Part shown: positions 21,406 to 31,636 of the stretch, piece after piece | How positions within the stretch are numbered: the first letter of the stretch is position 1 | Layout of the letters: every line of letters starts with the position of its first letter | Assembly (NCBI GenBank): GCA_035578905.1 | Contig: JAQJVL010000309.1 | Coordinates: 697,501 to 761,500 of the forward strand | DNA from: Stictocephala bisonia | Lineage: Eukaryota > Arthropoda > Insecta > Hemiptera > Membracidae | DNA: 64,000 nucleotides | Direction: 5' to 3' | Position numbers and translations under genes: made by a program | The notes under the pieces: model-generated | What the model was told of the DNA's origin: nothing | Databases searched by the model: none | The model's input: only the letters and a program-made list of their open reading frames with translations

Positions 21406-24220
21406 ATGGCCGAGATGGAGGAATTTCAGGAGAACGGATCGCAATGGACGCTCAAAAATATCTAAGGCATGGAAATTAGACTGAACAAATACATCCCTCT
21501 GAAAGGAGCTAGCAACATACCACTACCTCCAGCTATTGAAAGCTGTAATTAATATAATAAATAATGATCAAAAGTGTAAAGAAAGATCCTCAACGAGTGA
21601 GCAAGTATAAAGCACACGAACATGAATTGGACGAATATCTTAAAGGTATTGATTTCCCTGTTTAGACTTCCAAAGTTCCGACATTTGAGGAGCGTTTTGG
21701 TTTTCAATTAACATACCTATATGCTTATGCCAAAAAGTTTATAAATCTATTCTCTCCTAATTACAAATAAAGAAAAGGCAAAACACAAAGATTTGTTGTT
21801 TGATACCAATAAAAGAAGCACAACAGAAAAAGAATCAAGATGAAAGAATCCAAGAACCTTGAGATATAAAAAACATTGTCCAATAAGTTTCTGTTTGTAT
21901 GGAACACACGACAGAAGTATTTATAAACCACCAGTTAGTTATTTTGGCAAAGATTCAGTTTCCAAATTTGTAGATACATTAATACATGAATCGGACAAAA
22001 TTTATAGACGCTACAACAGCGATAATGCGGTTCCAATGTTATCACTTACTGATTTAGAATTGAGAGAGGTTGGAATCACCAACAGATGTCAGATATGTAG
22101 TAAAGTATTAGGAGATGACCGTGTAATGGATCATGATCATATAACCGGTAAATTCAGAGGTGTCGCTCATAACAAATGTAATTTGAATTACAGAGTGCCC
22201 AATTTCACACCCGTATTCATTCACAACTTATTTGGTTATGATACACACCTGTTCATTTAACAATTCGGAAAGCATGATAACACTATCAACACAATACCAA
22301 ACAACGAGAGCGATACATTTTGTTTACTGTGAAGGTGGAAAATGGTATTAAACTACGATTCCTTGATTCGTTCAAATTTATGAGTCTCAGTTTGGACACT
22401 CTCGTAAGCAACATCCCTAAAAGTAACCTAATTCATACTGTCAATCACTATGAAAATGAATCTGTAGATTTGTTATTAAGGAAGGGTGTCTACCCATATG
22501 ATTACGTGGATTCAATGGACAAGTTCAATGAGACTATTACCAAAATCAGCATTTTACAATAAATCAAATAAGACATCACAGAGGTACAAACACAAGATTA
22601 CAAACACGCTTGTATGGTTTGGCATGATCTTGGAGTATAAAGGAATACACGCTGCTATACAACACCACAGATGTACTGCTACTGGCTGATGACATGAAAA
22701 ATTTTAGAGATGTATGCATGGGAATATACAAGTTAAATACGGCATGGTATTTCACAGCCCCAGGTCTAGCTTGCAGTGTAATGTTAAAAACTACAAATGT
22801 AAAACCTGACCTATTTACAGATGTTAATATGCTACTAATGTGGAAAAAAAAAATAGTTCGATGTGGAATCTCTCGATGCTCAAACCGTCACGCTAAAACT
22901 AACAACCCCTATATGAAAGATTATGACTCAACCCTTCCAAGCACATATCTAACCTACCTAGATGTAAACAATCTTTACAGCTATGCTATGAGTCAGCCGA
23001 TGCCGATAAAAGACTTTCGCTGGGAGAAAGATGGAACTGACATTGAATCAGATATAGAATATTTCGATAGAAATTAACAATGATGCTATAATCGGTTATA
23101 TATTTGAAGTTGGCTTGGTATACCCTGAAAACCTACATGATCAACATTCTGATCTCCCTCTAGCTCCTGAGCAAATATGTCCACCAGGGTCTAAAGAAGC
23201 AAAATTACTAACCACTCTATAGAACGAAGAAAGATGTGTTTTACATTATCGCAATTTAAAACTCTAGTTATTATTGGGTATGCAGGTCACAAAGGTCCAG
23301 AGAATAATAAGTTTCATACAATCAAAATTTCTCAAAATATATACCGACTTGAACATATATCGCATCAAGGCCCAAAATGACTTTGAGAAGGATTTCTATA
23401 AACTAATGAATAATGCAGTTTTCGGAAAGACTATGGATAATATTCGGAACCATGTAGTCATTTGTCTTGTTACAAATTGCAATCAGCTTGAGAAATTAAT
23501 AAACCAAGCCTAATTTCACGAGCCGGACGATTTTCACTGAAAACTTAGCTGCAGTTCATATGGCTTGAGTAAAAAAGAAATTCAACAAACCTATATATGT
23601 AGGTGCGTGTATTCTCAAGGTATCAAAGTTGATCATATACAAGTTCCCCATTATAATATAATGAAAAAATGTTACCGTGATAAAATTTCATTGCAATATA
23701 GACAAAGATTCTTTTATGTACAAGAAAGAAACAAGTGATTTTTATCAGGACATGAAAAGTACGATTAAATATTTTGATACCCAGAAAACAATCCGTATGG
23801 TATGCTTGAGTTAAAAACAAAAAATTTTGGGAAAAATCAAAGGCAAACTTTAGGGTTCTACCATGCGAGGATTTGTCGGGCTTAAATCCAAAATGTATGC
23901 ATATAATTAGAAGACAAAGAAAAAGATAACGAATAAAATAAACTAGATAAACTTAAAACCTACAAAAAATCTAAAGGGGTCAAAAAGTCTGTTATGAAAA
24001 AAAAATATCTCTTTGTACTCTATAAATATCATTTATAGACTACAAAGAGTGTCTGTTCAAAGAGAAAACTAAATATGCATCTATGAAAATGATAAGTAGT
24101 TCTGGACATGAACTATAGTGTTCAGCTATTCAAATCATCATTGAGTAGTAAAGATGACAAAAGCTACATATTAGAAGATGGAATCAAATGATTACCCTGG
24201 GTAAATTATAAAATACCAAA
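21406..24220 (+). pseudogene. Polinton/Maverick protein-primed DNA polymerase B, broken
   Basis: The translation, in several frames, follows the Polinton polymerase. An N-terminal part contains RLNKYIPLKGASNIPLPPAI. A zinc/HNH-like insert follows with CQICSKVLGDDRVMDHDH and HNKCNLNYRVP, then FIHNLFGYDTHLFI in the exonuclease region. The polymerase motifs are DVNNLYSYAMSQPMP (motif A, about 22961), NDFEKDFYKLMNNAVFGKT (motif B, about 23375) and a motif C at 23701 that reads DKDS where the family has DTDS. A recognisable C-terminal stretch ends near 24220. Stops and frameshifts separate these blocks. The protein would replicate the element from a terminal protein primer. It lies upstream of structural genes on the same strand, the usual Polinton arrangement. 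Confidence 0.85.
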
Positions 24221-24274
24221 CACTTAAAAGTAACCATCTGAAATGGATATCAGTGTACATACTGTAATAATGTT

Positions 24275-24442
24275 CATACTGTAACTTTGCACATTTTTTC
24301 AGTTTTGCGTTTTATGTAAACAACTTTTTTTTGTCTATTCAATGTACTATTGAAACAATTTTTACACGTAGTATTTGATTATCTATAATTTTCATACTGT
24401 AACTTTGCACATTTTTTTCAGTTTTACGTTTTATGTGAACAA
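24275..24442 (+). repeat. Direct repeat of ~49 bp
   Basis: CATACTGTAACTTTGCACAT and the following 30 bases occur at 24275-24323 and again at 24393-24442 with three or four differences, separated by about 69 bp. It lies between the end of the polymerase and the piggyBac-type repeat. Confidence 0.9.
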
Positions 24443-24479
24443 TCAATTAAAAAAAATTTGTAGTTTATATAAAATGTAA

Positions 24480-24831
24480 CAACATATTAATATAGTGCAC
24501 AAAATAATAAACAATTTGGCTACCTTAAAATTATTTACAAAAATTCTTTAGTGCTCCTAAGGAGGGTTATAAGTTATAATTAACGTACAAAATTTTTAAT
24601 TTTTTAATCTTTTCTAGACAACAATTATTTACTATTTTGTTGTTGTTGTAAGTTTTGATGGTAAAATGTGAAAGTACAGTTCCTGAGAAGAAAAATGAAA
24701 TGATAAAATTGACATTTGGAGCATAGTTAGTATTTTTTATGATTTTTACAAAAAAAGCTTGTGAAGCGCTGAAAAGAAGCACTTTGCAGTTGGGAGTTCA
24801 TAATGGGTCTTCTAGTATTCACCATCTAGGG
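24480..24831 (-). mobile_element. piggyBac-type repeat end, second copy at 63649-64000
   Basis: On the minus strand the sequence begins after TTAA (24832-24835) with CCCTAGATGGTGAATACTAG and runs about 350 bp. The same sequence, roughly 85% identical by eye, starts after TTAA at 63645-63648 in plus orientation and continues to the window edge. The TTAA plus CCCTA terminus suggests a piggyBac-type family. The opposite end of this copy was not located; it may lie near 24235. It interrupts the Polinton block between polymerase and structural genes. Confidence 0.7.
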
Positions 24832-24839
24832 TTAAAACA

Positions 24840-25560
24840 ACTAATGGATACAAAGAAAATTACACTAGGATTGATTGTGTCAAGTTATTTACCCAAAACC
24901 TGAGATGCTCAGTTTGTTATTTGGTACGATGACGATAATAATCAAGCTAAAATAGGATCCGAGTCGATCACGTTTAATTACAGTACGACGATATCGTACT
25001 AATTAAAGATCAGCAAACTTACAAAGGCACGGATGGTCTTTGGCGTCTTTTGACGAAGAACGACTACACTAGTAATGATTATAACTATACATCTGAAAAT
25101 TGGAGTGCATATAAAGATATATTGTTCAGAACAATTCCAACTATACATCTGAATATTGGAGTGCATATAAGATATATTGTTGAGAACAATTCCATATTTA
25201 AGAAAAACGATCCTCTTTTAAATAGACTGAAAGCGAGCTAGGGTCGGAAACAGAAACACATGATCAAACGGATTTGGGAAGAATATATAGACTAAAAATA
25301 ATGATGAAATCGACAGGGTCTGGATTGCCAATCTACAGCAGTAGGACCTTAGAGTACAATACATCAGCAATATGAATGAACTGGTAAAACGATTGAATTA
25401 CATCTACGCTCAAGAAATGCCCGGCAACAACAATTATCATAATTAGAAACTATCTCTCGTCAAATTCATAGACGATAGAATGGAAGAGTTAGTGCAAACT
25501 CTACGAGGAACAAAATATCTAGTATGTTACCTTTCGGTGCTACTGGAGAGTGTGATCGAG
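24840..25560 (+). pseudogene. Polinton-associated conserved protein (YKGTDGLWRLLTKN type), broken
   Basis: Recognisable segments on the plus strand are IGSESITFNYSTT, then TYKGTDGLWRLLTKN followed by a region describing a Tyr-rich partner segment, and later MNELVKRLNYIYAQEMPGNN and KLSLVKFIDDRMEELVQTL. A duplicated stretch occurs at 25082-25120 and 25137-25175 (ATACATCTGAA...GGAGTGCATATAA). I recall similar proteins as frequent neighbours of Polinton capsid genes in insect genomes, but their function is unknown to me. Several frame breaks are present. It precedes the PLA2-like gene on the same strand. Confidence 0.55.
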
Positions 25561-25936
25561 GGGCTTTTAAACGAGATTATGAACAATTTACCGTTGGAGC
25601 TTCATGCTCCACGCAATTTGAAATTACCTGTACATCCACGTACTATTTTTATAGACCTGGTACGAAACTAGAGGAACGATTGGCCAGAGGAGACAAAGGA
25701 ATCAACCCACTTGATGAGGCATGCAAAGAACATGACATTTCGTTTAGCAAACACAAAAATACAGAGGTTAGATGGGAAGGCCGATTGTGAGTTGCAGAAA
25801 AAAGTGTGGGGTAGTCATGCCACCTGATGGTGATTTGAATGAACGTGCAGTTGCTCTTGCTACAAACGGCGGAATGTGGCTGAAACGTAAATTCGGTATG
25901 GGTTTTGGTATGTCCGGTTCTATGTACCCAATGTAA
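25553..25936 (+). pseudogene. Phospholipase A2-like structural protein of the Polinton block, broken
   Basis: The central motif reads YRPGTKLEERLARGDKGINP followed by LDEACKEHDISFS. The Pro-Gly loop followed by the His-Asp pair matches the PLA2 fold also present in parvovirus VP1 and in some Polinton/adintovirus-like elements, where it helps breach a membrane. The Ca-loop has Arg where Gly is usual (Y-R-P-G against Y-x-G-P-G). A basic, Gly/Met-rich C-terminus ends at 25936 after GSMYPM. One frameshift near 25765 and another upstream break it. It precedes the capsid-like gene. The family call is from the motif only. Confidence 0.65.
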
Positions 25937-25967
25937 ATGAATACTATAAATGATGATATATTTCACA

Positions 25968-27225
25968 ATGGAAGCGATGTATACCAAGTTTTTTGGCGGT
26001 ATTGTGAGGAGTGAGTACAGGACTGTTAATGCAGTGTCTGATCTCAATTTCAACACTCCGAACAACTACACTGTGTTAAGATTGGACCATGGTGATGCGT
26101 TTTACGATTCTCGTATAATGTTTCACATTCAAGGTGAAGTCGTGAAAAACTCATATCATGTTTCATATTCCAGGTGAAGTCGTGAAAAAATCAGACGGGT
26201 TGGCATACCCAAAGGATTCTACTATACAACTCGTTAACAATTTCCCAGCTTTCCTGTTCTCACAAATTGAGTTAAAGAAGCATAACATGATCATTGATAG
26301 CGTAGACAATCCGGGATTAACAGGATACATAAAGGGTATGTTGATGTACACGAATACGGCCACACTTCAAACTGTGGTTTCGTATCCCAGAACAGTAGTG
26401 GCAAATTTGAAGCACTAAGTACGCTTGGGCATCTTGGTTTCGGCTTTTTCGACCACCTTCAGTATCCAATGTATAAAGGTGGATTTGAAATCACATTCAT
26501 GCGATCCAAAGACAACGACGCTCTGTATTATTGGAAAGGTTCAGAAGCAACCAATGTTGAACCTGGAGATAGAAAGGTAAAAATTACATTGTTTGTTCTA
26601 TGTGTACCATTGGTAGAGTACTCTTCTACTAGTTGCATACAACTTATTGCAGATTTAAAAGAATTGAGCGACAAAGACAGATTATCGTTCAGATACTAAC
26701 AATGACAGTGTAATGAGAAGAAAGGAGTGTTTGGATCTTCATTCAACTTTTACATTACCAACGTTTATCAGAGTGTGAATGATCCACGTTTTGTCATAAT
26801 TGGTTTGCAAACTAATCGCTCAAACAATCAAAAGGCAAACCCTTCAGTTTTCGACAGTTTTACCACAAAGAACGTAACCGTTTAAATAAATGGTGATTGC
26901 AATCCTCAAGACTTGCAAAACTTGAATTCACAGTGGCGACTTCTTTATGAGTATGTGTGTTTTAGAATGGTAAACTTTGGGATTCTGATGTTATGTTAAC
27001 TCCTGAGAATTTTTAAATTAACTTTCCAATAATGGTCATAGATACTCATCTACATCCATAGATTACAGACAGATCTAGATGATATATGGATTTATATAAG
27101 TTGAGTTAGACTTTATAAATCCAGTTGCACCTCCAGCAGCAAACAGTGGTACCACAGCTCATGTTGTTGTTGCAGAAACAAACTTCACGTATGACATCAC
27201 TCGAAATACAGTCACATTTCGCTAG
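25968..27225 (+). pseudogene. Candidate Polinton capsid-type structural protein, broken
   Basis: From ATG 25968 (MEAMYTKFFGG) the frame shows FPAFLFSQIELKKHNMIID, YKGGFEITFMRSKDNDALYY, KVKITLFVLCVPLVEYSS, GVFGSSFNFYITNVYQSVND, and an end ETNFTYDITRNTVTFR with a stop at 27225. The protein would be around 420 residues. The wording matches a class of insect proteins that sit next to Polinton integrases and polymerases and that I take to be the double-jelly-roll-type capsid, but this cannot be proved by eye. A ~35-bp tandem duplication near 26120-26190, several stops and frameshifts make it non-functional. It is followed by convergent integrase. Confidence 0.55.
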
Positions 27226-27274
27226 ATCGACTACCTAGTAAATTATAAAAAAAACTTATTTTTTCTTGTTCTTT

Positions 27275-28098
27275 TTAAAACACTGACTTTTGAAGCTTTT
27301 TTTTATCAAACGATCCCATAGTATGTTCTCCTTCAGAATCTTTGATATTATATATAAATGGTTTGTATTATTAACTTGATAAGCGATAAATACTGAGTCC
27401 AGATCCGTCCGTACTTGTTTGCATAGTGACCCTTATTTTTCGTAATCCTAACTCTATCACCAATCTTGAATGCAGTTTTTTGTGCTGTTGATGTTGTTTG
27501 ATCCCTGCTTGCATATCTGTGTCGAAGCTCATGTTCAGATTCCGCATTAACCTTAACTGGCATCATACCAATCGTTCAATGAAAACTGCTATTGTAGTCT
27601 TTCAGTAAAGACTGCAGAATGTCAATCCAACGAAATGACGTACGCAATTCAAATTGTACTTTCATTTCCTCGTTTAGAGTACTGTAGTATCTTTCTACTA
27701 TTGCACTCTTTTCCTCATTTTCAGTATGATACATCTTGATCTCATCTTCCTTCAACAAACGCCTGAAGTCACTGTTTACGAATTCACAAACTTTGTCTGT
27801 GTGAAGTAAATTGGGTGACTTGTGTCTGCATTACTAAGCTTTTTCTAATATAACTCTAAATGCCTCAGCTACATCAGATACGAGGCATTTAGAATGGTTC
27901 TGACCAAGCATTTTTTAGAATGTATCTATGACATTTAAAATGAACTTGTAACCGTCGTTTTCACCCTATACCTATCCATGATAACTAAATCGGCAGCCCA
28001 AAAGTTATCAATACCAAGTGTTAAGATTTTTCGGTTTGGAAATTTCTTTATAACCAGTCGATGCAATTCTTTCGCTTTGATCAAGGATTTCTTTCCAT
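27275..28098 (-). pseudogene. Polinton retroviral-like integrase, broken
   Basis: On the minus strand from ATG 28098 the frame leads to GIDNFWAADLV (first catalytic Asp), then a frame-broken core, then LKEDEIKMYHTENEEKSAIV and ERYYSTL with the catalytic Glu. The C-terminus has an SH3/chromo-like part (KIGDRVRITKNKGHYANKYG) and ends DSEGEHTMGSFDKKKLQKSV before the stop at 27275-27277. This order is that of the Polinton rve-type integrase, which inserts the linear element with a 6-bp duplication. Stops and frameshifts lie between about 27790 and 27990 and near 27400. It faces the capsid-like gene tail-to-tail. Confidence 0.85.
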
Positions 28099-28259
28099 TA
28101 GTTTCAATTGGCCAGCAAAATCTGTAACTTTAATAAATGTAGTCTTTTCTTTTCCACAAATTGCACATTGTGCTGTCGCCACTTTTCGTTTACTGTTTTC
28201 AAAGTTTCAACATTTATTGAGCTCCTTTTTCTTTTACAATTTGGACAGTAAATACCCAT
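28081..28259 (-). pseudogene. Small CxxC zinc-ribbon protein of the Polinton block, frameshifted
   Basis: ATG 28259 begins MGIYCPNCKRKRSS; after a frameshift near 28190 comes AQCAICGKEKTTFIK. Two Cys-x2-Cys pairs about 30 residues apart form a small zinc ribbon. Proteins of this size and pattern lie beside the integrase in Polinton/adintovirus-like elements. It overlaps the integrase start in another frame. Function is unknown. Confidence 0.6.
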
Positions 28260-28276
28260 GTCTTAGTTATAAGTGT

Positions 28277-28714
28277 ATGATTATGGTTGCGTTACATCAT
28301 CATAAAATCAGATTGTCGGATGGACAGAAACGTAAACTCCGCACCGCATACCCAAGGCGGCAGAGTGTGAGTATTGGTCTATCGAATGACCTAGTGACTA
28401 TGTGTGGTGGCGATGATATCTTGTTCACACCAAGGAAGCACCAACATATAGTTAAAGCAAAAAAAGATAATAGAGGATTACGGATGGAACTTTCATACGG
28501 ACAGCTTTCAAGGAATAAAAAAGGAGATCTCTTGAAAGAGATGTTAGATATTGTCGAAACAGATGTACTCGTTGGTAAACGTTTCATCTCACCAGTTGTT
28601 AGGCACACAAAAGCACCATTACTCAGGGATAAGTTTGTACCATGGTTGAAACGATTGATTGACGTGAGCTTGACAGTATTATCAGTTTTAAACGACGCAT
28701 CAGCTCTAAGGTAG
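28277..28714 (+). pseudogene. Polinton-associated small conserved protein
   Basis: From ATG 28277 an open frame of 145 codons reads HHHKIRLSDGQKRKLRTAYP, then RQSVSIGLSNDLV, LFTPRKHQHIVKAKKDNRGL and RMELSYGQLSRNKKGDLLKE. The pattern of a start motif LSDGQKRKL, two Ile/Val-rich strands and a Gly-rich patch occurs in short proteins adjacent to the Polinton protease in insect genomes. Near 28690 the frame should shift to continue, so the C-terminus is broken. It diverges from the zinc-ribbon gene with 17 bp between start codons. Role unknown, possibly a minor virion component. Confidence 0.5.
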
Positions 28715-28734
28715 ACGAACTGCTTGGGAATAAA

Positions 28735-28915
28735 AAAGATCACACCCTTTTTGCTCGCTGAAATTGAAAATTTACATCAAAACGCTAAAGATAGAAAATT
28801 TTTGAGCTGTGTTTATGTGTCAAATGCTACCATCAATACAGAGTCCAACCGAATCTGGGGTCGTCTATCTTGGAGACAACAAATACACTCAGTTGTAGAC
28901 ATATAAAGTCAAAGT
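28735..28915 (+). pseudogene. N-terminal fragment of a Polinton cysteine (adenain-like) protease
   Basis: The plus-strand translation contains a segment resembling the N-terminus of adenain/Ulp1-like proteases (AEIENLHQNAKDRKFLSCVY, then in another frame SGVVYLGDNKYT, equivalent to the conserved Val-Asn-Leu...Gly...Thr-His region). The catalytic His, Asp and Cys are not reached because a retroelement tail begins at about 28917. The protease would cleave virion proteins. Assignment is by motif and position only. Confidence 0.45.
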
Positions 28916-28916
28916 T

Positions 28917-29345
28917 AAATAATCTTTATTTACAACATACACGTAATGTACATAAATGGTCTCAATCACATATAGGCAAATGCACGTACATAAAAGCCTC
29001 ACATACCAATCTAAATACTTTCATGTACCAAATATTTACTAATTGAGTAAAACGGATTATTCACCAAAAAGGATTTCAAATTGATTTAAAAATTTTTCTG
29101 ATGCAGTTTATTTTTTATTTTTATTGGTAACATATTCCAAAGTTTGGTCACTAATTGAGTAAAACAGATTATACATTTTGAAAATGTTGCTCCCATATAA
29201 GTTGTCTTTTTGCTGAAAGAGGAAAGCCTGTGTTTTTCAATGTACAAATAATTTTTGTTTCTCATGTTATAGGAATGAATTTCAGAACGCACATTAAATT
29301 TCTGAGGGTTATTTTTTAAATATAAAACACAGTTAAATATATATA
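28917..29345 (-). mobile_element. 5'-truncated non-LTR retrotransposon tail
   Basis: The minus strand reads HSYNMRNKNYLYIEKHRLSS and ends with a KSFLVNNPFYSI-like C-terminus. This HSYNTR...NFKTSLKKFLL pattern is the end of CR1/jockey-type ORF2 proteins. The 3' terminus near 28917 has an AATAAAGATTATTTAA tail. A short in-frame duplication of TTTGGTCACTAATTGAGTAAAAC-like sequence occurs at about 29037 and 29155. Confidence 0.7.
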
Positions 29346-29614
29346 TTGATTATAAACTTTTATTACACCCAAACTTTTAAAATTTTCTCTTACATGGTAT
29401 CTTTTTATCAAAACATAGAAATAATGTAAAGGTGAAAGTTACTTGCCATCTTTGCTATTTTGTCATTAAATAACATCACAGAAGCTAGTGTGGTTTCAAA
29501 GATGACTTGGAATATGTATTTGATATTTGCTTTAATGAATTTTAATTATCTATCATGGTGACTTGTTTAATACTAGTATATATGATCTGTATCATGAGTA
29601 ATTGATTTATATAT
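29346..29614. other. No gene seen
   Basis: AT-rich intronic sequence of EBP2 without recognisable motifs. Confidence 0.5.
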
Positions 29615-29618
29615 TTAA

Positions 29619-30281
29619 CCCTTCGCATGCGGAAATTATTTTACCCTATTTGAAAGTTACATGTAATTATGTAAAAAAAATAATTTTATTGAAATGTGAA
29701 GTTAATTTTTTTTTTTAAGTTTTAGAAACATAAAGGTACATAACAAATATATAAATTTATATTTAAATTAACAATTGCAACTTTCAACACTTTCAACAAT
29801 ATTTTATTGTAGATGTACAACTATAATGAAAATTGCATGTATATAAAAAACTGTCAACATTTTAGTTGAAACTTTTAACAGTAACTTTCATTTATGATAC
29901 AATAATAAATACAACAAAATAATTGAAAACTAGAAAACAGAGAAAAAGAACGATAAGTGTTGAAAACAATGTGCTTGGTCGGAGCGACAGAAGGAGGATA
30001 TTTTCGTTTTATGGGTGTGCAAAGGCAGGAGATGGAGCTGCACCCATGCACACTCTAATTGGCAGCTCTGCCCCTTTTCATTCATAGACGATTTATGCTT
30101 TTGATAAGCTGAGGGAGTTGGCCCTCTTAAGTTGTCTAAGTTGATGCTGCACTCTAGCGGAAGTTTTAGGAACTATTATTTATACTATCGACAGAAGTAT
30201 TTCATTTCGGATATCTTCGTTTACCGCGTTTGAGGTAAAGTAGAGGCTGGGTATATATATTTGTTTCCCACGTGCAAAGGG
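29619..30281. mobile_element. piggyBac-type MITE, 663 bp
   Basis: TTAA lies at 29615-29618 and 30282-30285. The termini are CCCTTCGCATGCGGAAA and, inverted, CCCTTTGCACGTGGGAA, matching at about 14 of 17 positions. No transposase is present. It lies in the large intron of EBP2. Confidence 0.85.
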
Positions 30282-30285
30282 TTAA

Positions 30286-30900
30286 CTGCAGAAAAAATAT
30301 TGTTTTTCTTTCTAGAAAAATATAGGAGATACTCTGAAACAATTAACAACAATTCTAAATGTGAAAATACCAATTTAATGGTAATTTTATATAGCTTTAA
30401 GTACATTAACACACAATATTAGAAGAAAATCTCGATGCAAATATTAAAAAAAATTTTTTTGACCATTACAATCAATGGAACAGTGTTTCTATCCCACAAG
30501 AACAGAAATGAAAAGCCTATTTACCTGTCTTATTAAAGAATGCTGAGTATAAAATAAATATGAAAACTGCACTAATATTTTGGTGTTGTGACAAGGACAC
30601 CATAAACTGATTCTCTAACTCTAAAAAAATTATGTAAAAAGAGAAAATTTGCTTTGTTCTTAGCGAGCCATGAAAGTTCCTAAATTCAATCACAAAACGT
30701 TCACTTAACCTACAAGGCAAGCAATACAACTGATCTTTTTTCATCCTGCTCGGAACAATTGCGTTCCATCTATCCAATTACCTCTTTCATTGCGGGATCT
30801 GTGTTGTTGTGTACATAGTTACATGACTGAATTTGGTTCATGTGCTAGGACTTCTCGTCTACCCCATGTAACTAAATAATTATCATATAAAAGATAAAAC
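30286..30900. other. Intron sequence, no gene seen
   Basis: AT-rich EBP2 intron immediately downstream of its exon at 30907-31142; only spurious frames. Confidence 0.5.
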
Positions 30901-30906
30901 AATTAC

Positions 30907-31142
30907 CTTGACAAGCCATTCTTTGATTTGTGTTTTTGAGGTTTCTTGTCTAAAAAGTCCAAGTCTTTGCGTATACCTTTTCTAAATTTTTTCACTTCAT
31001 CTAACATCTCTTTTTTCTCATTTTGCTTTTTAACTTTTCCTTCTTTTTGAATTTGCTTACTTAGTTTTCTTTGTTGACGAATTTTTCTTATTTTTTCCAC
31101 CTGCTCAGTTTCTGCTTGCTTTTTTACTAACATCGCTCGTAC
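30907..31142 (-). CDS. EBP2: EBP2 homologue, penultimate exon
   Basis: The exon follows the acceptor TTTAACAG at 31143-31150 and ends at donor GTAATT (30906). It reads VRAMLVKKQAETEQVEKIRK at the start and continues with a long Lys/Glu/Gln-rich helix (QQRKLSKQIQKEGKVKKQNE), then KKFRKGIRKDLDFLD. The last motif corresponds to the family's conserved 'KKYQKGFSDKLDFL' region. The exon is 236 bp, entering in phase 0 and leaving in phase 2, which fits the last exon. The charged helix is predicted to be coiled-coil and mediates protein contacts in the pre-60S particle. The frame is open. Confidence 0.93.
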
Positions 31143-31145
31143 CTG

Positions 31146-31630
31146 TTAAACATATAAAACATTATTTTTTAAGTACGACAGCTTCAAATATGACATTTAT
31201 TTTAATTTCACTCCTCATGACATTGTTTGATTTTTACACACATACTTTTCAACGATAGAGATGAATTTACCATATTTTACCTTATATGATATAATGTCTC
31301 AAAATGGTGCTAATAACTGTAAGAATATTGTGCATTTTTTCTTTATAAATTACTTAATAATGTCTAATATTTTGGAAAATTCAAAATTTTACATTTTTTA
31401 CAGGCTACGAGATACAATTTATTTTAAAGCAAATTGACACATTCTAGTGTTTACTCGATTATGCAAAAAAAAAATCAGTTTTGCTTCATAAAATGAATTG
31501 TTTGGACATAAATATACACATAACACACCGTCGTTGAAATTTTCCTAATCTGGAGCAATATTACATCTAATTCATATTTGGAAAATAAATATGCCCAAAT
31601 CTGTTATTACACTACTACAAAACTTGCAGA
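31146..31630. other. Intron sequence, no gene seen
   Basis: AT-rich EBP2 intron between the exon at 31142 and the Harbinger-type MITE. Confidence 0.5.
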
Positions 31631-31636
31631 CTGTAA

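Noticed and set aside
28061..28276. N-terminal extension of the small Polinton protein frame
   Set aside because: The upstream 72 codons overlap the integrase and zinc-ribbon genes on the other strand and lack similarity; ATG 28277 is the better start.
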